From an uncultured Lachnospiraceae bacterium (GTDB taxonomy: Bacteria; Bacillota; Clostridia; Lachnospirales; Lachnospiraceae), in NCBI GenBank assembly GCA_900317505.1, contig ONHB01000011.1, forward strand, positions 8,669 to 72,668: a DNA stretch of 64,000 nt, given 5' to 3'. Below are positions 53,351 through 63,101 of this stretch, piece after piece. Every line of letters begins with the position of its first letter. Position 1 is the first letter of the stretch. Both the position numbers and the translations under genes were made by a program. The notes under the pieces were generated by a model that saw nothing but the letters and a program-made list of their open reading frames with translations, did no database searches and had not been told where the DNA came from.

Positions 53351-55302
53351 ATGAGGCACATACCGGGAACCCAGCGGCACATCTTAAGAATGCTCTTTCG
53401 TATATTAAGAATCCAGAGAAAACAGAGGAAAATGTTCTGGTGGGCAGTATAAACTGTCTGCTGGACACAGCCTTTGAGCAGATGATGGATACGAAGGTTA
53501 CTTTCGGAAAAACAGATAAACGACAGGGATATCACATTATCATTTCTTTTGCACCGGGAGAAGCGACAGAGGAACAGGCACTGGATATAGTGGCACGTTT
53601 TGCACAGGAATACCTGAAAGATAAATATGAGGCAGTATATGCGGTGCATAATGATAAAAAGCATATGCATGGGCACATTGTTTTCAATAGCGTCAGTTTT
53701 GAAACTGGTATGAAGCATGAATGTAAAAAAGGGGAATGGAAGCATCGTATGCAGCCGATTACAAACAGATTATGCAAGGAGTATGGACTATCTATTGTGC
53801 CGGCTGAGTACGTAAAGGAGCCTAAGAATTTATCAAGGAAGGAATGGGAGCGTGAACAATGCTATCGAAAGATGATTCTGGCAGACGCGGAGTTTTGCCA
53901 GAGCCAGGCGGGAAGCTTCGAGCATTTTGTTTTCTTGATGAAGCGGATTGGGTATCAGTTTGAGTATGGGAAGTACCTTTCGGTAAAGGTTCCGGGTGGT
54001 AAATGGTATCATGAACTGGATAAGCTGGATGAACGCTTTTCGGAAGAAAAATTCCGATTTTACCTGGATATGCCTTTTACCCGTCCTGTATTTGTTGTGG
54101 GTAATACTGTGGCAATTCATAAACGTGGCATAACAGATTTTCAGATGAAGTATTACCGTAGAATCTATCAGGCGAGAATGGTGGAGCAGCGTCGATTTGA
54201 TAAGCATTGTGCATATCTTGCGAGGGAACTGGAGCGTATGAATCAGCTGCAGGAACAGTATCTTTTCCTTGTGAATAACAATATCAAAACTGTGGAGGGG
54301 CTTGTGACTTATCAGGTTCTGGGAGAGCGTGACGTGGAGAAAATCTCTGAACGGCAGCAGGAATTATATCAGCAGAACAGAGCAAGGAAAAGGGGATGCA
54401 AGACAGAAGAAGATATTCGTGATTACCAGATCTGGCATATGGGAGTACAGGAGGAATTGGACAACCTTAAGGCGGAGAAAAAGGCTCTTAATAAGAAAAT
54501 GAAGATTGCTGAAGGGTGTGTAGAGGAGTATAAGAAGTTTTCAATGCTGGATTTTTCAACTATTGAGGATGAGATTCGGAATTCAATAGAAGTGCCAGAG
54601 TATCCGTATGCGGTGGAGAAAGATATTGGGTTATCTGTTAATGATGAAATGTCTGATATAGATATGGATGGGATATCAGTAATGGATGAATCAGAGGATT
54701 ATGATATTTCGTTAAATGCAGAGGTATGTGAACAGATTTCAGCAGAAGATACCATGGATGCCACAGTAGGAGCTGGCAGTAAAGCGAATATTGTGGAGAA
54801 ATATATTGGTGATCGGTCAGATGATAAAGGCAGTTATGAGGCATACAAAAAGATGACACCTTTGGAAAAGGCTCAGACGTATGGATTCGGTGAACTAAAG
54901 AGTTACGACACAGTTAGGTCTTTTGTGCAGATGAAGTTTCTAGACATGGGGCATATTGCAGATGTTGATGAACTTCTGGAAGAAACGGATTTGCTTTATA
55001 AGGGCATGTGTGAATTGGTTGTCAGAAACAAAACAGAAGAGGTATTGGATGAGATTAAACACCGGGGAATTGCTTTTGATGATTTGTCTGTTATCGAGAA
55101 GGCAAGGATGCTACAGTTTCAGCCAGATAATAATTCATACAATATTCAGCTGTACAGCGCTGTTTGCAAGGCGTGTGGAGTTGATACTTCTGATGAGGAT
55201 AAGATATTTGAAGATTATCAGGCTATTTATGAAAAGACATTGGAGATGCAACAAGAGCAGGTTATAGGAAGAAATGATGGAGGCAGAGAGAGGGCACGAT
55301 AG
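53323..55302 (+). CDS. mobA: MOBP-type relaxase
   Basis: 659 aa. It nicks oriT, stays joined to the DNA through a tyrosine and leads it into the recipient. Motif I, HLKNALSYIKNPEKT, offers Tyr27 as the nucleophile. The metal motif H109...H114-M-H116-G-H118 (HMHGHIVFN) is intact. A long helical C-terminal part (about 280-640) has no clear domain. No type IV secretion genes are in view, so the element would need a helper. The stop codon lies in the loop of an 8-bp hairpin (55291-55311). Confidence 0.92.
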   Translation: MAITKIQCLNEAHTGNPAAHLKNALSYIKNPEKTEENVLVGSINCLLDTAFEQMMDTKVTFGKTDKRQGYHIIISFAPGEATEEQALDIVARFAQEYLKDKYEAVYAVHNDKKHMHGHIVFNSVSFETGMKHECKKGEWKHRMQPITNRLCKEYGLSIVPAEYVKEPKNLSRKEWEREQCYRKMILADAEFCQSQAGSFEHFVFLMKRIGYQFEYGKYLSVKVPGGKWYHELDKLDERFSEEKFRFYLDMPFTRPVFVVGNTVAIHKRGITDFQMKYYRRIYQARMVEQRRFDKHCAYLARELERMNQLQEQYLFLVNNNIKTVEGLVTYQVLGERDVEKISERQQELYQQNRARKRGCKTEEDIRDYQIWHMGVQEELDNLKAEKKALNKKMKIAEGCVEEYKKFSMLDFSTIEDEIRNSIEVPEYPYAVEKDIGLSVNDEMSDIDMDGISVMDESEDYDISLNAEVCEQISAEDTMDATVGAGSKANIVEKYIGDRSDDKGSYEAYKKMTPLEKAQTYGFGELKSYDTVRSFVQMKFLDMGHIADVDELLEETDLLYKGMCELVVRNKTEEVLDEIKHRGIAFDDLSVIEKARMLQFQPDNNSYNIQLYSAVCKACGVDTSDEDKIFEDYQAIYEKTLEMQQEQVIGRNDGGRERAR

Positions 55303-55408
55303 GCGTGCCCTGTGGTATTGGTAGAGCAGAAAATAATTGCTGCAAGTCCGTATTTTTGTACACCTTTTAGAGATATAATAAAAAATGCATAATGGATACA
55401 TAATTAGA

Positions 55409-55437
55409 TTGCTTTTATTCGTCCCGTGGAATATAAT
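55409..55437 (+). promoter_or_regulatory. Promoter of the restriction-modification operon
   Basis: TTGCTT (55409-55414), 17 bases, TATAAT (55432-55437), start near 55444, 19 bases before the HTH gene. It probably drives the small regulator and the genes behind it. Confidence 0.75.
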
Positions 55438-55462
55438 GTGATATGATAAAGTGAGGTGTATT

Positions 55463-55645
55463 ATGGGCTATTTAAGTGCAGGCCAAGCGGCAAGAAAATG
55501 GAATATTTCACAGAGACGAGTACAAGTTTTATGTTCTGAGAAGCGGATAGAGGGTGCTTTTAAAGTTGGTGAGGTATGGGCAATACCAGATGATGCACCT
55601 AAACCACTCGATTTCAGAATGAAATCAAACAAAGAAGAAAAATAG
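55463..55645 (+). CDS. Small helix-turn-helix protein (60 aa)
   Basis: 60 aa, almost all one MerR/excisionase-like winged helix (YLSAGQAARKWNISQRRVQVL, then RIEGAFKVGEVWAIP). GAGGTG precedes ATG 55463. It heads the methyltransferase operon (48-base gap), so it may control expression of the restriction-modification genes. Alternatively it is the excisionase of the mobile element. The sequence does not decide between these. Confidence 0.75.
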   Translation: MGYLSAGQAARKWNISQRRVQVLCSEKRIEGAFKVGEVWAIPDDAPKPLDFRMKSNKEEK

Positions 55646-55692
55646 GAAGAGTAGACGACTGCTCTAATAAATATAGAATCGAGGGAAAAAGT

Positions 55693-56793
55693 ATGAGTAA
55701 GAAGTTTACTTGTGTTGATTTGTTTTCAGGAGCGGGAGGATTATCCCGTGGTTTTTATGATGCAGGATATGATGTAGTTCTTGGTGTGGATTTTGATGAG
55801 GCAGCCTTAAAAACATTTAGAGAGAATCATGGAAATGCTGAAGCTATGAAACTGGATTTGTTTAATCATGACAACATAAATGTAATAGTTGACTTTCTTC
55901 GGGAAAGAGATATTAAGTTGGATGTTCTTGTAGGGGGACCGCCTTGTCAAGGCTTTTCGATTGCCGGACCAAGAGACATGAATGATAAAAGAAATTCATT
56001 ATATCTTGCGATGGTAGAATTGGCAGATCGAATAAAACCGCAAGCTGTGGTTTTAGAAAATGTTCCCGGAATGTTGCAGACAAATGGTGGAATTGGTGCC
56101 AGACGAATTGTTGAAGATTTCAAGAAAATAGGATATGTAATGATTCCAAAGTTATTATATGCTCCTGATTATGGAATCCCACAGATGCGAAAAAGAGTGT
56201 TTTTTGTGGGATTAAGAGACGGTAAGACTAAATTTGAGTTTCCAGAGCCTGTAGTTGATAAGGAACATTATGTGACCTGTGAGGAAGCCATAGGTGATTT
56301 GCCATCGCTTCAGACAGAAAAAGGTGAAATTATTTATGGTGAGGAAATACAAGATTATACAATGAAGCCAGCAAATAGTTATCAGAGGAAAATGAGAAGC
56401 AATTCTGGAAAAGTTCTGAATCATATAGGAAGTATTCCAATTGAAAAGACAAGAAAAATGATTTCTCTCGTCCCAGAAGGGAAAAATTACAAGGCATTGC
56501 CAGAGGAATATCAAGGAATATATAAGTATCATGAGGCTCTTACGAGATATCATAGTAAGAAACCATCAAATACAATTAATACGGGTCATAGATCACACTT
56601 TCATTATAAATGGAACAGAATACCAACGGTTAGAGAAAGTGCAAGATTACAGAGTTTCCCAGATGACTTTATTTTTTATGGAAATAAGTCACAGCAATAT
56701 CGTCAAGTTGGAAATGCTGTACCTCCGATGTTGGGGCAAGTTGTGGCAGAGAAGTTAAAACAATACCTGAAAGGACAAGACGATGTCGAATAA
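55693..56793 (+). CDS. DNA cytosine-5 methyltransferase, first of pair (M1.LlaJI-like)
   Basis: 366 aa with motif I DLFSGAGGLSRGF, motif IV GGPPCQGFS (catalytic Cys85), ENVPG (VI), QMRKRVFFVG (VIII) and the C-terminal motifs RESARLQSFPDDF and QVGNAVPP. It is complete. It overlaps the second methyltransferase by 11 bases. Two methyltransferases side by side, followed by a McrB-like motor and a nuclease subunit, is the LlaJI arrangement. There each enzyme methylates one strand of an asymmetric site (GACGC for LlaJI itself). The target here is not known. Confidence 0.92.
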   Translation: MSKKFTCVDLFSGAGGLSRGFYDAGYDVVLGVDFDEAALKTFRENHGNAEAMKLDLFNHDNINVIVDFLRERDIKLDVLVGGPPCQGFSIAGPRDMNDKRNSLYLAMVELADRIKPQAVVLENVPGMLQTNGGIGARRIVEDFKKIGYVMIPKLLYAPDYGIPQMRKRVFFVGLRDGKTKFEFPEPVVDKEHYVTCEEAIGDLPSLQTEKGEIIYGEEIQDYTMKPANSYQRKMRSNSGKVLNHIGSIPIEKTRKMISLVPEGKNYKALPEEYQGIYKYHEALTRYHSKKPSNTINTGHRSHFHYKWNRIPTVRESARLQSFPDDFIFYGNKSQQYRQVGNAVPPMLGQVVAEKLKQYLKGQDDVE

Positions 56794-58009
56794 GTACAAA
56801 ATGATAGATTTATTTGCCGGATGTGGAGGATTAGAAGATGGCTTTTTGCAAAGTGGCAAATACGAAGATGTGGCAGCTGTTGAGTGGCTGAAACCACAGG
56901 TTAATACGCTGATAAAAAGGCTTGAAACTAAATGGAAAGTAAAGGATGCAAAAGAGAGAGTGATGCATTTTGACATTCAACGAGAAAAAGAGTTGTTTGA
57001 AGGCTGGCAAGATGATGAGTTTGGACAAGGTAAAGGGCTGGATTACTTTGTTAATAAAGTAGGTGGAATAGATATTATTATTGGAGGACCGCCATGTCAG
57101 GCTTATTCGGTGGCTGGGCGCGTTCGAGATGAAAATGGAATGCGAGATGATTATAGGAACTATTTGTTTGAGCATTATTTAAATGTGGTAAACAGATATA
57201 GACCAAAGCTATTTGTATTTGAAAATGTCCCAGGTATTTTAAGTGCTGCTCCCGATGGAACACCTATTACGGATTTAATTAGAAAAGGATTTGAGAAGAT
57301 AGGTTATGAAATAATTAAGGATTTAAGAGTAGCAAAAGTAAATGCTAGTGATTATTCAGTACCACAGAATAGAGAAAGAATGATAATTGTTGGCGTTGAT
57401 GCACAAAGATATAGTAATATTCAGGTATTTCTTAAAGAGTTTTATAGTAATATACTTCTGGAATACAGAGGAAATAAAGTATTTACAGTTCGTGATGCTA
57501 TTGGTGATTTGCCAGAATGTAAACCATTTTGGGACGAAGAACATCATAACAAGAAGACATCTCATGAAACACCAGAAAGTGATTATACATGGCATAAACC
57601 TCGGTATCATAATATGCGGGATATGGATACGTTTCGTTTATTGGCACATGATATTGAATCTGGAAAACGAGAGTATGACAGTAAAAAAATTAGCGAATTG
57701 TATGAGAAAAAAGTAGGTTCAAAATCACCTATTCACAGATACCATGTATTAGAACCAGATTTGCCAAGTACGACTATTATTGCGCATTTATATAAGGATG
57801 GTAATAGATTTATTCATTATGATTCAAAACAAAGCAGAACTATTACTGTAAGAGAAGCTGCAAGACTTCAGTCATTTGATGATGATTTTGATTTTGTTGG
57901 TTCCCAAGGTAATGCATATCAGATGATAGGTAATGCAGTACCACCGAAGTTGGCGAAGGCAGTGGGTCTTGCAGTGGCAGATTTATTGAAAAGAATGGAG
58001 GCACAGTAA
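56783..58009 (+). CDS. DNA cytosine-5 methyltransferase, second of pair (M2.LlaJI-like)
   Basis: 408 aa with motif I DLFAGCGGLEDGF, motif IV GGPPCQAYS (catalytic Cys105), ENVPGI, QNRERMIIVG, REAARLQSFDDDF and MIGNAVPP. The target recognition region (about 250-330) is unlike that of the first enzyme, as expected if each reads a different strand. It stops directly before the TTG start of the motor gene, with no bases between. Confidence 0.92.
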   Translation: MSNKYKMIDLFAGCGGLEDGFLQSGKYEDVAAVEWLKPQVNTLIKRLETKWKVKDAKERVMHFDIQREKELFEGWQDDEFGQGKGLDYFVNKVGGIDIIIGGPPCQAYSVAGRVRDENGMRDDYRNYLFEHYLNVVNRYRPKLFVFENVPGILSAAPDGTPITDLIRKGFEKIGYEIIKDLRVAKVNASDYSVPQNRERMIIVGVDAQRYSNIQVFLKEFYSNILLEYRGNKVFTVRDAIGDLPECKPFWDEEHHNKKTSHETPESDYTWHKPRYHNMRDMDTFRLLAHDIESGKREYDSKKISELYEKKVGSKSPIHRYHVLEPDLPSTTIIAHLYKDGNRFIHYDSKQSRTITVREAARLQSFDDDFDFVGSQGNAYQMIGNAVPPKLAKAVGLAVADLLKRMEAQ

Positions 58010-60622
58010 TTGTATCATTATTTATTTACAAATGATTTGAGAATATCGGTTTTAGATGAGTCTTTGAAAAAGGCTGGGCAATGTTTTACAACAGATACAG
58101 TCCCTCCGTCATCTGTTGATAAAAGTGCAAATAATAATATGATGACATTGGGATTTTATTTCACATTAAATGAGAACAGCAATTGTGCAAAAGCTGCGGC
58201 AGCTGGGAATACACGAGCAGTAGTACTAAATTTTATTAAAAAATTCCAGTTTCCTAATATGAGAACTAATGTAGCATTTAATGAATGCAAGGATGATGGC
58301 ATTAAACTTGCTCCTATGAGAGTCATCGTGAAGGTTTTGTATACTATGAATTTATTACATGGTAGTTCGATTGCGTATTTGACTAAGGAGGAGATAAAGG
58401 ATTTTATATTCTATAATGCGAGTGTTGCAAAGAATAAGCACCCAGACATAGCGCAATTAATTGAAAAAATTTTTGAGTATCGTAAAACAGGAATTTTGCC
58501 AGAGTCTGTTAGTACTTCAGAGTCTGAACACGAATGGAAACATGAAGATAGACAAATTCGTGAAATGTTAAAGGTATTACAGTGGTCAGGTTGTATAACA
58601 GAAAAAGAAGGTAAATTTGTCATTGACAACGATCAACTATCGGCACGTAATAAGGCGGATGTTTTTGATATTATTACATGCGATACGTTTTGGGAAGGTT
58701 CCACTATCGAATCATATCGTGAATATATGGATATGGTTGATTTTGTGGTTGAATCTGATGGAGATAAAAATGCAATTGAATCTCAACAAGAAGACCCCGA
58801 AGAACGTAATAAGCGTTTGTTCCGTTATTGGATGTCATGCCAGGTAAAGCCAGAAGGAGATTCGGACGCAGGAAATCCATATTCGGAGGCTTCAATTGAC
58901 CAATATGTAAGTAATGTAGCCAACACTCCGCTTTCGTCAATGCCAGATAGAAGTGTATTCTATACCACCAATGTTGGAGAGGTACAGATTACAATTGAAG
59001 CATTGGATAATTCAGATAGAGAGAATAACACGCAGAGAAGTGCAGTTAAAAAATATATGGAATATCTGAGTAATATTGTTCCTGAAGAAGATTGTGATGA
59101 AGTATTCAATCATAGAGTGTTTGGTATGCATATTAAGCAGGAGAACAATGCACTTTCTGAGGAGAATCCTCATGTTTGTATCGGTTGGTCTGATTTAGGA
59201 GATTTATCGGAAGTAAGTAGCAAGGAAGAATTGGCAAATCTCTACGATGAGCATTTTAATAAGAACCCTCGTGGAAAAGGACAGGATGTCGGACAGGTGT
59301 GGAGATTTTTAAATGATATGCAAATTGGGGACTATGTTATTTTTGCAGAGAATTCCGTGTTCCATATTGGTAGAGTAGAATCCGACTATTATTATGACAG
59401 TACTGATAACCCGGAACAAAGTGCGGATTACAAAAATAACAGAACTGTAAGATGGCTTAAGAAGAATATCAGCAGAAATATACTTTCATCGAACCTTCAT
59501 AAGTCGCTGATGACTGCCATGTCGATATTTTCGCTCAATGATTATAAATCTGCGGTGTCAGATTTACTCCGTGGTACTTATGTAAAAGATGAATATAGAA
59601 CCGAGGTAGAAGAGGAAATTATGGAATTGGTGTTTAATACTTCAATTGAAACAAAATATGAAAGAAACCGTATTGTCTTCGGTGCACCGGGTACAGGAAA
59701 GAGCCACAAGCTGAAAGAGGACTGCGAGGAGATGATGAATAATACAGACGGTTCTTTTGAGCGTGTGACATTTCACCCAGAATACTCTTATTCGCAGTTT
59801 GTAGGTACATATAAGCCTGTAATGGGTGATGACGAAGAAACAATCAAATACAGTTATGTGCCAGGACCGTTTATGCGAATGTATGTGGAGGCGCTTAAGA
59901 GTGGTCGCACTGAGAATCCACAGCCACATCTGTTACTGATTGAAGAAATTAACAGAGCTAAAGTGGCTGCAGTATTTGGGGATGTATTCCAGTTACTTGA
60001 TCGTGATGATAACGGTGTAAGTGAATATGAAATACAGGCATCTGAGGATATCAGAAAGTACCTTACAAAGGAGCTTGGAGGTTCTCCAGATAGTTATAAG
60101 CATATCCGTATTCCAAATAATATGTTTATATGGGCTACAATGAACAGTGCCGATCAGGGTGTATTTCCTATGGACACAGCTTTCAAGAGAAGATGGAACT
60201 TTGAGTATCTTGGAATTGACGAGAACGAAGAAAAGATTAAAGGTATTGGTAAGATTATGCTCGCTGGAACTGATGAGCCAATAGAGTGGAACAGACTACG
60301 TAAGGCTATAAATGCAAAGATGTCATCAAGTGACTTCAAGATTAACGAAGATAAGCTGATGGGTCCGTTCTTCCTGTCAAAGAAAATAATTGCATCTGAT
60401 GAGAACAGAATGATTATTGATAAGGATGAGTTTATCAAGGCATTTAAGAGCAAGGTAATAATGTATCTGTATGAAGATGCGGTAAAACAAGGCAAGCACA
60501 GATTCTTTGAGGGGTGCCCGGATACAGGCAAATATTCTGCTGTATGCGATGCATTTGATATAATGGGAATAGCTATCTTTGGACCGACATTCAGAGAAAC
60601 ATTTTATGATAAGGAAGATTGA
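58010..60622 (+). CDS. McrB-like AAA+ restriction motor (R1.LlaJI-like)
   Basis: 870 aa. The N-terminal 270 residues are of unknown fold. A middle region (about 360-500: VFGMHIKQENN, DMQIGDYVIFAE, VFHIGRVESDYYY) looks like an EVE/YTH-type or related DNA-reading domain. The AAA+ module has Walker A GAPGTGKS (558-565), Walker B LLIEEINRAK (Glu645/646) and a McrB-type ATMNSADQG (Asn712, Asp715) followed by FKRRW. The start is TTG 58010, supported by GGAGG eight bases upstream; no ATG fits. In LlaJI and McrBC systems this subunit uses nucleotide hydrolysis to translocate DNA for the nuclease subunit encoded next. Confidence 0.88.
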   Translation: MYHYLFTNDLRISVLDESLKKAGQCFTTDTVPPSSVDKSANNNMMTLGFYFTLNENSNCAKAAAAGNTRAVVLNFIKKFQFPNMRTNVAFNECKDDGIKLAPMRVIVKVLYTMNLLHGSSIAYLTKEEIKDFIFYNASVAKNKHPDIAQLIEKIFEYRKTGILPESVSTSESEHEWKHEDRQIREMLKVLQWSGCITEKEGKFVIDNDQLSARNKADVFDIITCDTFWEGSTIESYREYMDMVDFVVESDGDKNAIESQQEDPEERNKRLFRYWMSCQVKPEGDSDAGNPYSEASIDQYVSNVANTPLSSMPDRSVFYTTNVGEVQITIEALDNSDRENNTQRSAVKKYMEYLSNIVPEEDCDEVFNHRVFGMHIKQENNALSEENPHVCIGWSDLGDLSEVSSKEELANLYDEHFNKNPRGKGQDVGQVWRFLNDMQIGDYVIFAENSVFHIGRVESDYYYDSTDNPEQSADYKNNRTVRWLKKNISRNILSSNLHKSLMTAMSIFSLNDYKSAVSDLLRGTYVKDEYRTEVEEEIMELVFNTSIETKYERNRIVFGAPGTGKSHKLKEDCEEMMNNTDGSFERVTFHPEYSYSQFVGTYKPVMGDDEETIKYSYVPGPFMRMYVEALKSGRTENPQPHLLLIEEINRAKVAAVFGDVFQLLDRDDNGVSEYEIQASEDIRKYLTKELGGSPDSYKHIRIPNNMFIWATMNSADQGVFPMDTAFKRRWNFEYLGIDENEEKIKGIGKIMLAGTDEPIEWNRLRKAINAKMSSSDFKINEDKLMGPFFLSKKIIASDENRMIIDKDEFIKAFKSKVIMYLYEDAVKQGKHRFFEGCPDTGKYSAVCDAFDIMGIAIFGPTFRETFYDKED

Positions 60623-60624
60623 GA

Positions 60625-62100
60625 ATGAAGATTTTTTCAGGTTATGTAAGGGAGCAGAAACGCTATACCAAAAATGAACTGAAGCACATATTTTCCTTTG
60701 ACGAAGCCGGGGTGGAGAAGTTCATCAAGAGTCTCAAAGCCTATGGTGTGCTCAAGAGCGTTAAGAATAGTAATGCTCAATTAGAAATGTCTGATTTGGT
60801 TGATGAGGATATAGAAATTACGGATGAAACGGCTGTAAGTGGTGACTGTTTGTATGTGTTCACTTATGTAGGTGTCATCACATCTGGCAGCAGGGTAATC
60901 AAAGTATATCCGAAATACCTTTTATCCCCAAAGGAAGCTCCTGTTAAGGAGATGAAACAGGTAATCAAAGTGCTTGAAAGATACAGTAATTCCGAGGAGC
61001 AGATTATTAATATTTTCAACGGGGATGGAGATAACCGTAGCTTTAATATCCTTGCAGTGATACTGTTTCTTCTTAAAGATTACCATGAGTATGGTATTTA
61101 CACTAATAATGAAGATATTGTTGAGGTTAATGGAGAAGGCGAAATTCTGTGGGGTAAGACCATAGATGAGAGTTTTGCTATAATTGAGGATAACAGACCA
61201 TATTATATGGAAATGTATACTGGTAAAACTGTAGAAGACGATATGGACTACTTCAAGAGACTTCATGAATGTGTTATTACAGAATGTTCACGGCAGTTAC
61301 ATGATGCACAGTTGGATACCCTGTTTGATATTGACACAGTTGAATTGTCAGAGGAATCACTGTCCAATTTTGGAGATAAGGATTATATCCTGGAGCGTCT
61401 TCATAAGGAACTGAATATTCAGTTCAATACCAGAAGGCAGATACTTTTAAAGACTATCTACACATATATATCGCAGGATAAACGAATGCTTGAGGAGAAC
61501 GATGGGATCAGTATGTTTGGAACTACAGCGTATCATGCGGTATGGGAAAAAGTGTGTGCTGCAGTATTTGATAATAAGCTGAATACCACACTTGGTCAAC
61601 TAAAAATGTCTGTTCCACTGGCAGAGGAGTTCAGAAGCAAAAGTAAGGAGCCACTTATCAATATGATTGAAAAGCCGAAATGGAAGGGCAATGATATGGA
61701 GGAACAGGATGCAGCAGATACGCTTATTCCGGATCTGGTAAGTATTCCCCAGATAGATGGAACGGATTATTTTCTGATTTTTGATGCCAAGTATTATAAT
61801 ATACAGCTTGAAAAAGGAAAATCATTACGAAACAATCCTGGTGTGGGAGATGTTACAAAGCAGTATCTGTATCAGTTGGCATACCGTAATTTTATTAAAG
61901 CACATAATATTGCTGTGGTAAAAAACTGTTTTTTAATGCCTACGGAAAAGAATGAAATCATAAAAAAGGGTACTGCCAGAATGCCAATGTTGGAGGCACT
62001 TGGCCTAGAGAATATTCAAATACGACTAATTCCGGCAACTCTGATGTATGAGTATTATTTGACACAAAGGAAAATAGATATAAGTTTGTTGGAGTTGTGA
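60625..62100 (+). CDS. Restriction nuclease subunit, McrC/LlaJI family (R2.LlaJI-like)
   Basis: 491 aa. The C-terminal nuclease core shows Asp370 (LIPDLVS) and Asp387-Ala-Lys389 (FDAKYYN), a PD-(D/E)xK site. The N-terminal winged-helix-like part (RYTKNELKHIFSFDEAGVEKF) and the middle helical region resemble LlaJI R2 proteins. ATG 60625 overlaps nothing but follows the motor stop at once, with AAGGAAG upstream. It should cut DNA only together with the motor subunit. Confidence 0.85.
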   Translation: MKIFSGYVREQKRYTKNELKHIFSFDEAGVEKFIKSLKAYGVLKSVKNSNAQLEMSDLVDEDIEITDETAVSGDCLYVFTYVGVITSGSRVIKVYPKYLLSPKEAPVKEMKQVIKVLERYSNSEEQIINIFNGDGDNRSFNILAVILFLLKDYHEYGIYTNNEDIVEVNGEGEILWGKTIDESFAIIEDNRPYYMEMYTGKTVEDDMDYFKRLHECVITECSRQLHDAQLDTLFDIDTVELSEESLSNFGDKDYILERLHKELNIQFNTRRQILLKTIYTYISQDKRMLEENDGISMFGTTAYHAVWEKVCAAVFDNKLNTTLGQLKMSVPLAEEFRSKSKEPLINMIEKPKWKGNDMEEQDAADTLIPDLVSIPQIDGTDYFLIFDAKYYNIQLEKGKSLRNNPGVGDVTKQYLYQLAYRNFIKAHNIAVVKNCFLMPTEKNEIIKKGTARMPMLEALGLENIQIRLIPATLMYEYYLTQRKIDISLLEL

Positions 62101-62187
62101 GAATAAAACACGATGGCAAAGAATCATTGGGCGGGATGTTTTAAAAGTAGAATGTAGGCTGTGAAAGTGAAGAGGAAGGAGAAGAAG

Positions 62188-63090
62188 ATGGGCAGAGAAC
62201 GAAAAAATTTGTCGCCGACATATACAGAATTGATTATTCCAACATACGATGCTCTGAAACAGTTGGGAGGTTCGGGAACAAATAATGAAATCTACGAAAG
62301 AGTAATTGTGGATTTAAATTTATCAGATGAGGTGTTGGATGAACCTCATTTGGGTAGTCTTAATCAAAGTGAAGTGGAATATCAGCTTGCGTGGGCACGT
62401 ACATATTTGAAAAACTATGGCATAATTGTAAACAGTGCAAGAAGCGTGTGGTCAATAACTTCAGAATATGCATCTGAACTGACTGTTAGTGCAAAAGAAA
62501 TAGTTGCATTTACAGTGCAGAAAAATGCAAAAAAAAGAGAAATGGCAAAGAGTAATGATAAGCCGGATGGTAAAACGGATAAGCCGGAAGATGATATTGA
62601 TTCGAATGATGATGTGGAATTTCCAGATGAGGTTAAGCCGTGGAGACAGCAGTTGGCAAATGTATTACAGAATATGGATCCGTATGGATTTGAACGATTA
62701 TCACAACGATTATTACGTGAGTGTGGATTTACACAAGTATCTGTTACAAAAAAATCAGGAGATGGAGGCATTGACGGAACTGGAAAGTTGAAGATTAATG
62801 GAATTGTAAGTTTTAATGTTGCTTTTCAGTGCAAAAGATACAAAGGGCTTGTATCGTCTGGCGATATAAGGGACTTCAGAGGTTCGCTGACAACGGATAT
62901 TGAAAAGGGAATATTTATTACAACGGGTTCTTTTTCAAAAGCGGCAAAAGATGAAGCTACTACACCAGGAAAAAAGCAAATTGATTTAATTGATGGCGAG
63001 GAATTCATTAGTAAATTAGCGGAGTATTCAATTGGTGTAAAAGAAGTCAAAACATACGAAATAGATGAGGACTTTTTTTCTAAGATTTAA
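62188..63090 (+). CDS. Mrr-type restriction endonuclease
   Basis: 300 aa. An N-terminal winged helix (about 8-95, Mrr_N-like: LIIPTYDALKQLGGSGTNNEI) is followed by an acidic linker and an Mrr catalytic domain: GFERLSQRLLRECGF, GDGGIDGTG with Asp196, then QCK at 214-216. The PD-(D/E)xK variant D...QxK is typical of Mrr. Such enzymes often cut methylated DNA, so how it tolerates the methylation made by the neighbouring enzymes is an open question. ATG 62188 has AAGGAG six bases upstream; a GTG at 62161 is less likely. Confidence 0.88.
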   Translation: MGRERKNLSPTYTELIIPTYDALKQLGGSGTNNEIYERVIVDLNLSDEVLDEPHLGSLNQSEVEYQLAWARTYLKNYGIIVNSARSVWSITSEYASELTVSAKEIVAFTVQKNAKKREMAKSNDKPDGKTDKPEDDIDSNDDVEFPDEVKPWRQQLANVLQNMDPYGFERLSQRLLRECGFTQVSVTKKSGDGGIDGTGKLKINGIVSFNVAFQCKRYKGLVSSGDIRDFRGSLTTDIEKGIFITTGSFSKAAKDEATTPGKKQIDLIDGEEFISKLAEYSIGVKEVKTYEIDEDFFSKI

Positions 63091-63101
63091 GGAGTGGTTT
63101 T

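Larger units (their letters stand above)
50100..55311 (+). mobile_element. Integrative mobilizable element, mobility module
   Basis: The left edge is set at the break in the helicase Walker A (about 50100). The visible module is: small membrane ORF, TnpV-like gene, parM-like, parR-like, phased repeats and hairpins, mobC, relaxase. No replication gene and no recombinase is seen, so the right edge and the integrase probably lie beyond the window, with the restriction island as cargo. The right coordinate given is only the end of the mobility genes and its hairpin (AGGGCACG / CGTGCCCT, 55291-55311). Confidence 0.65.
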
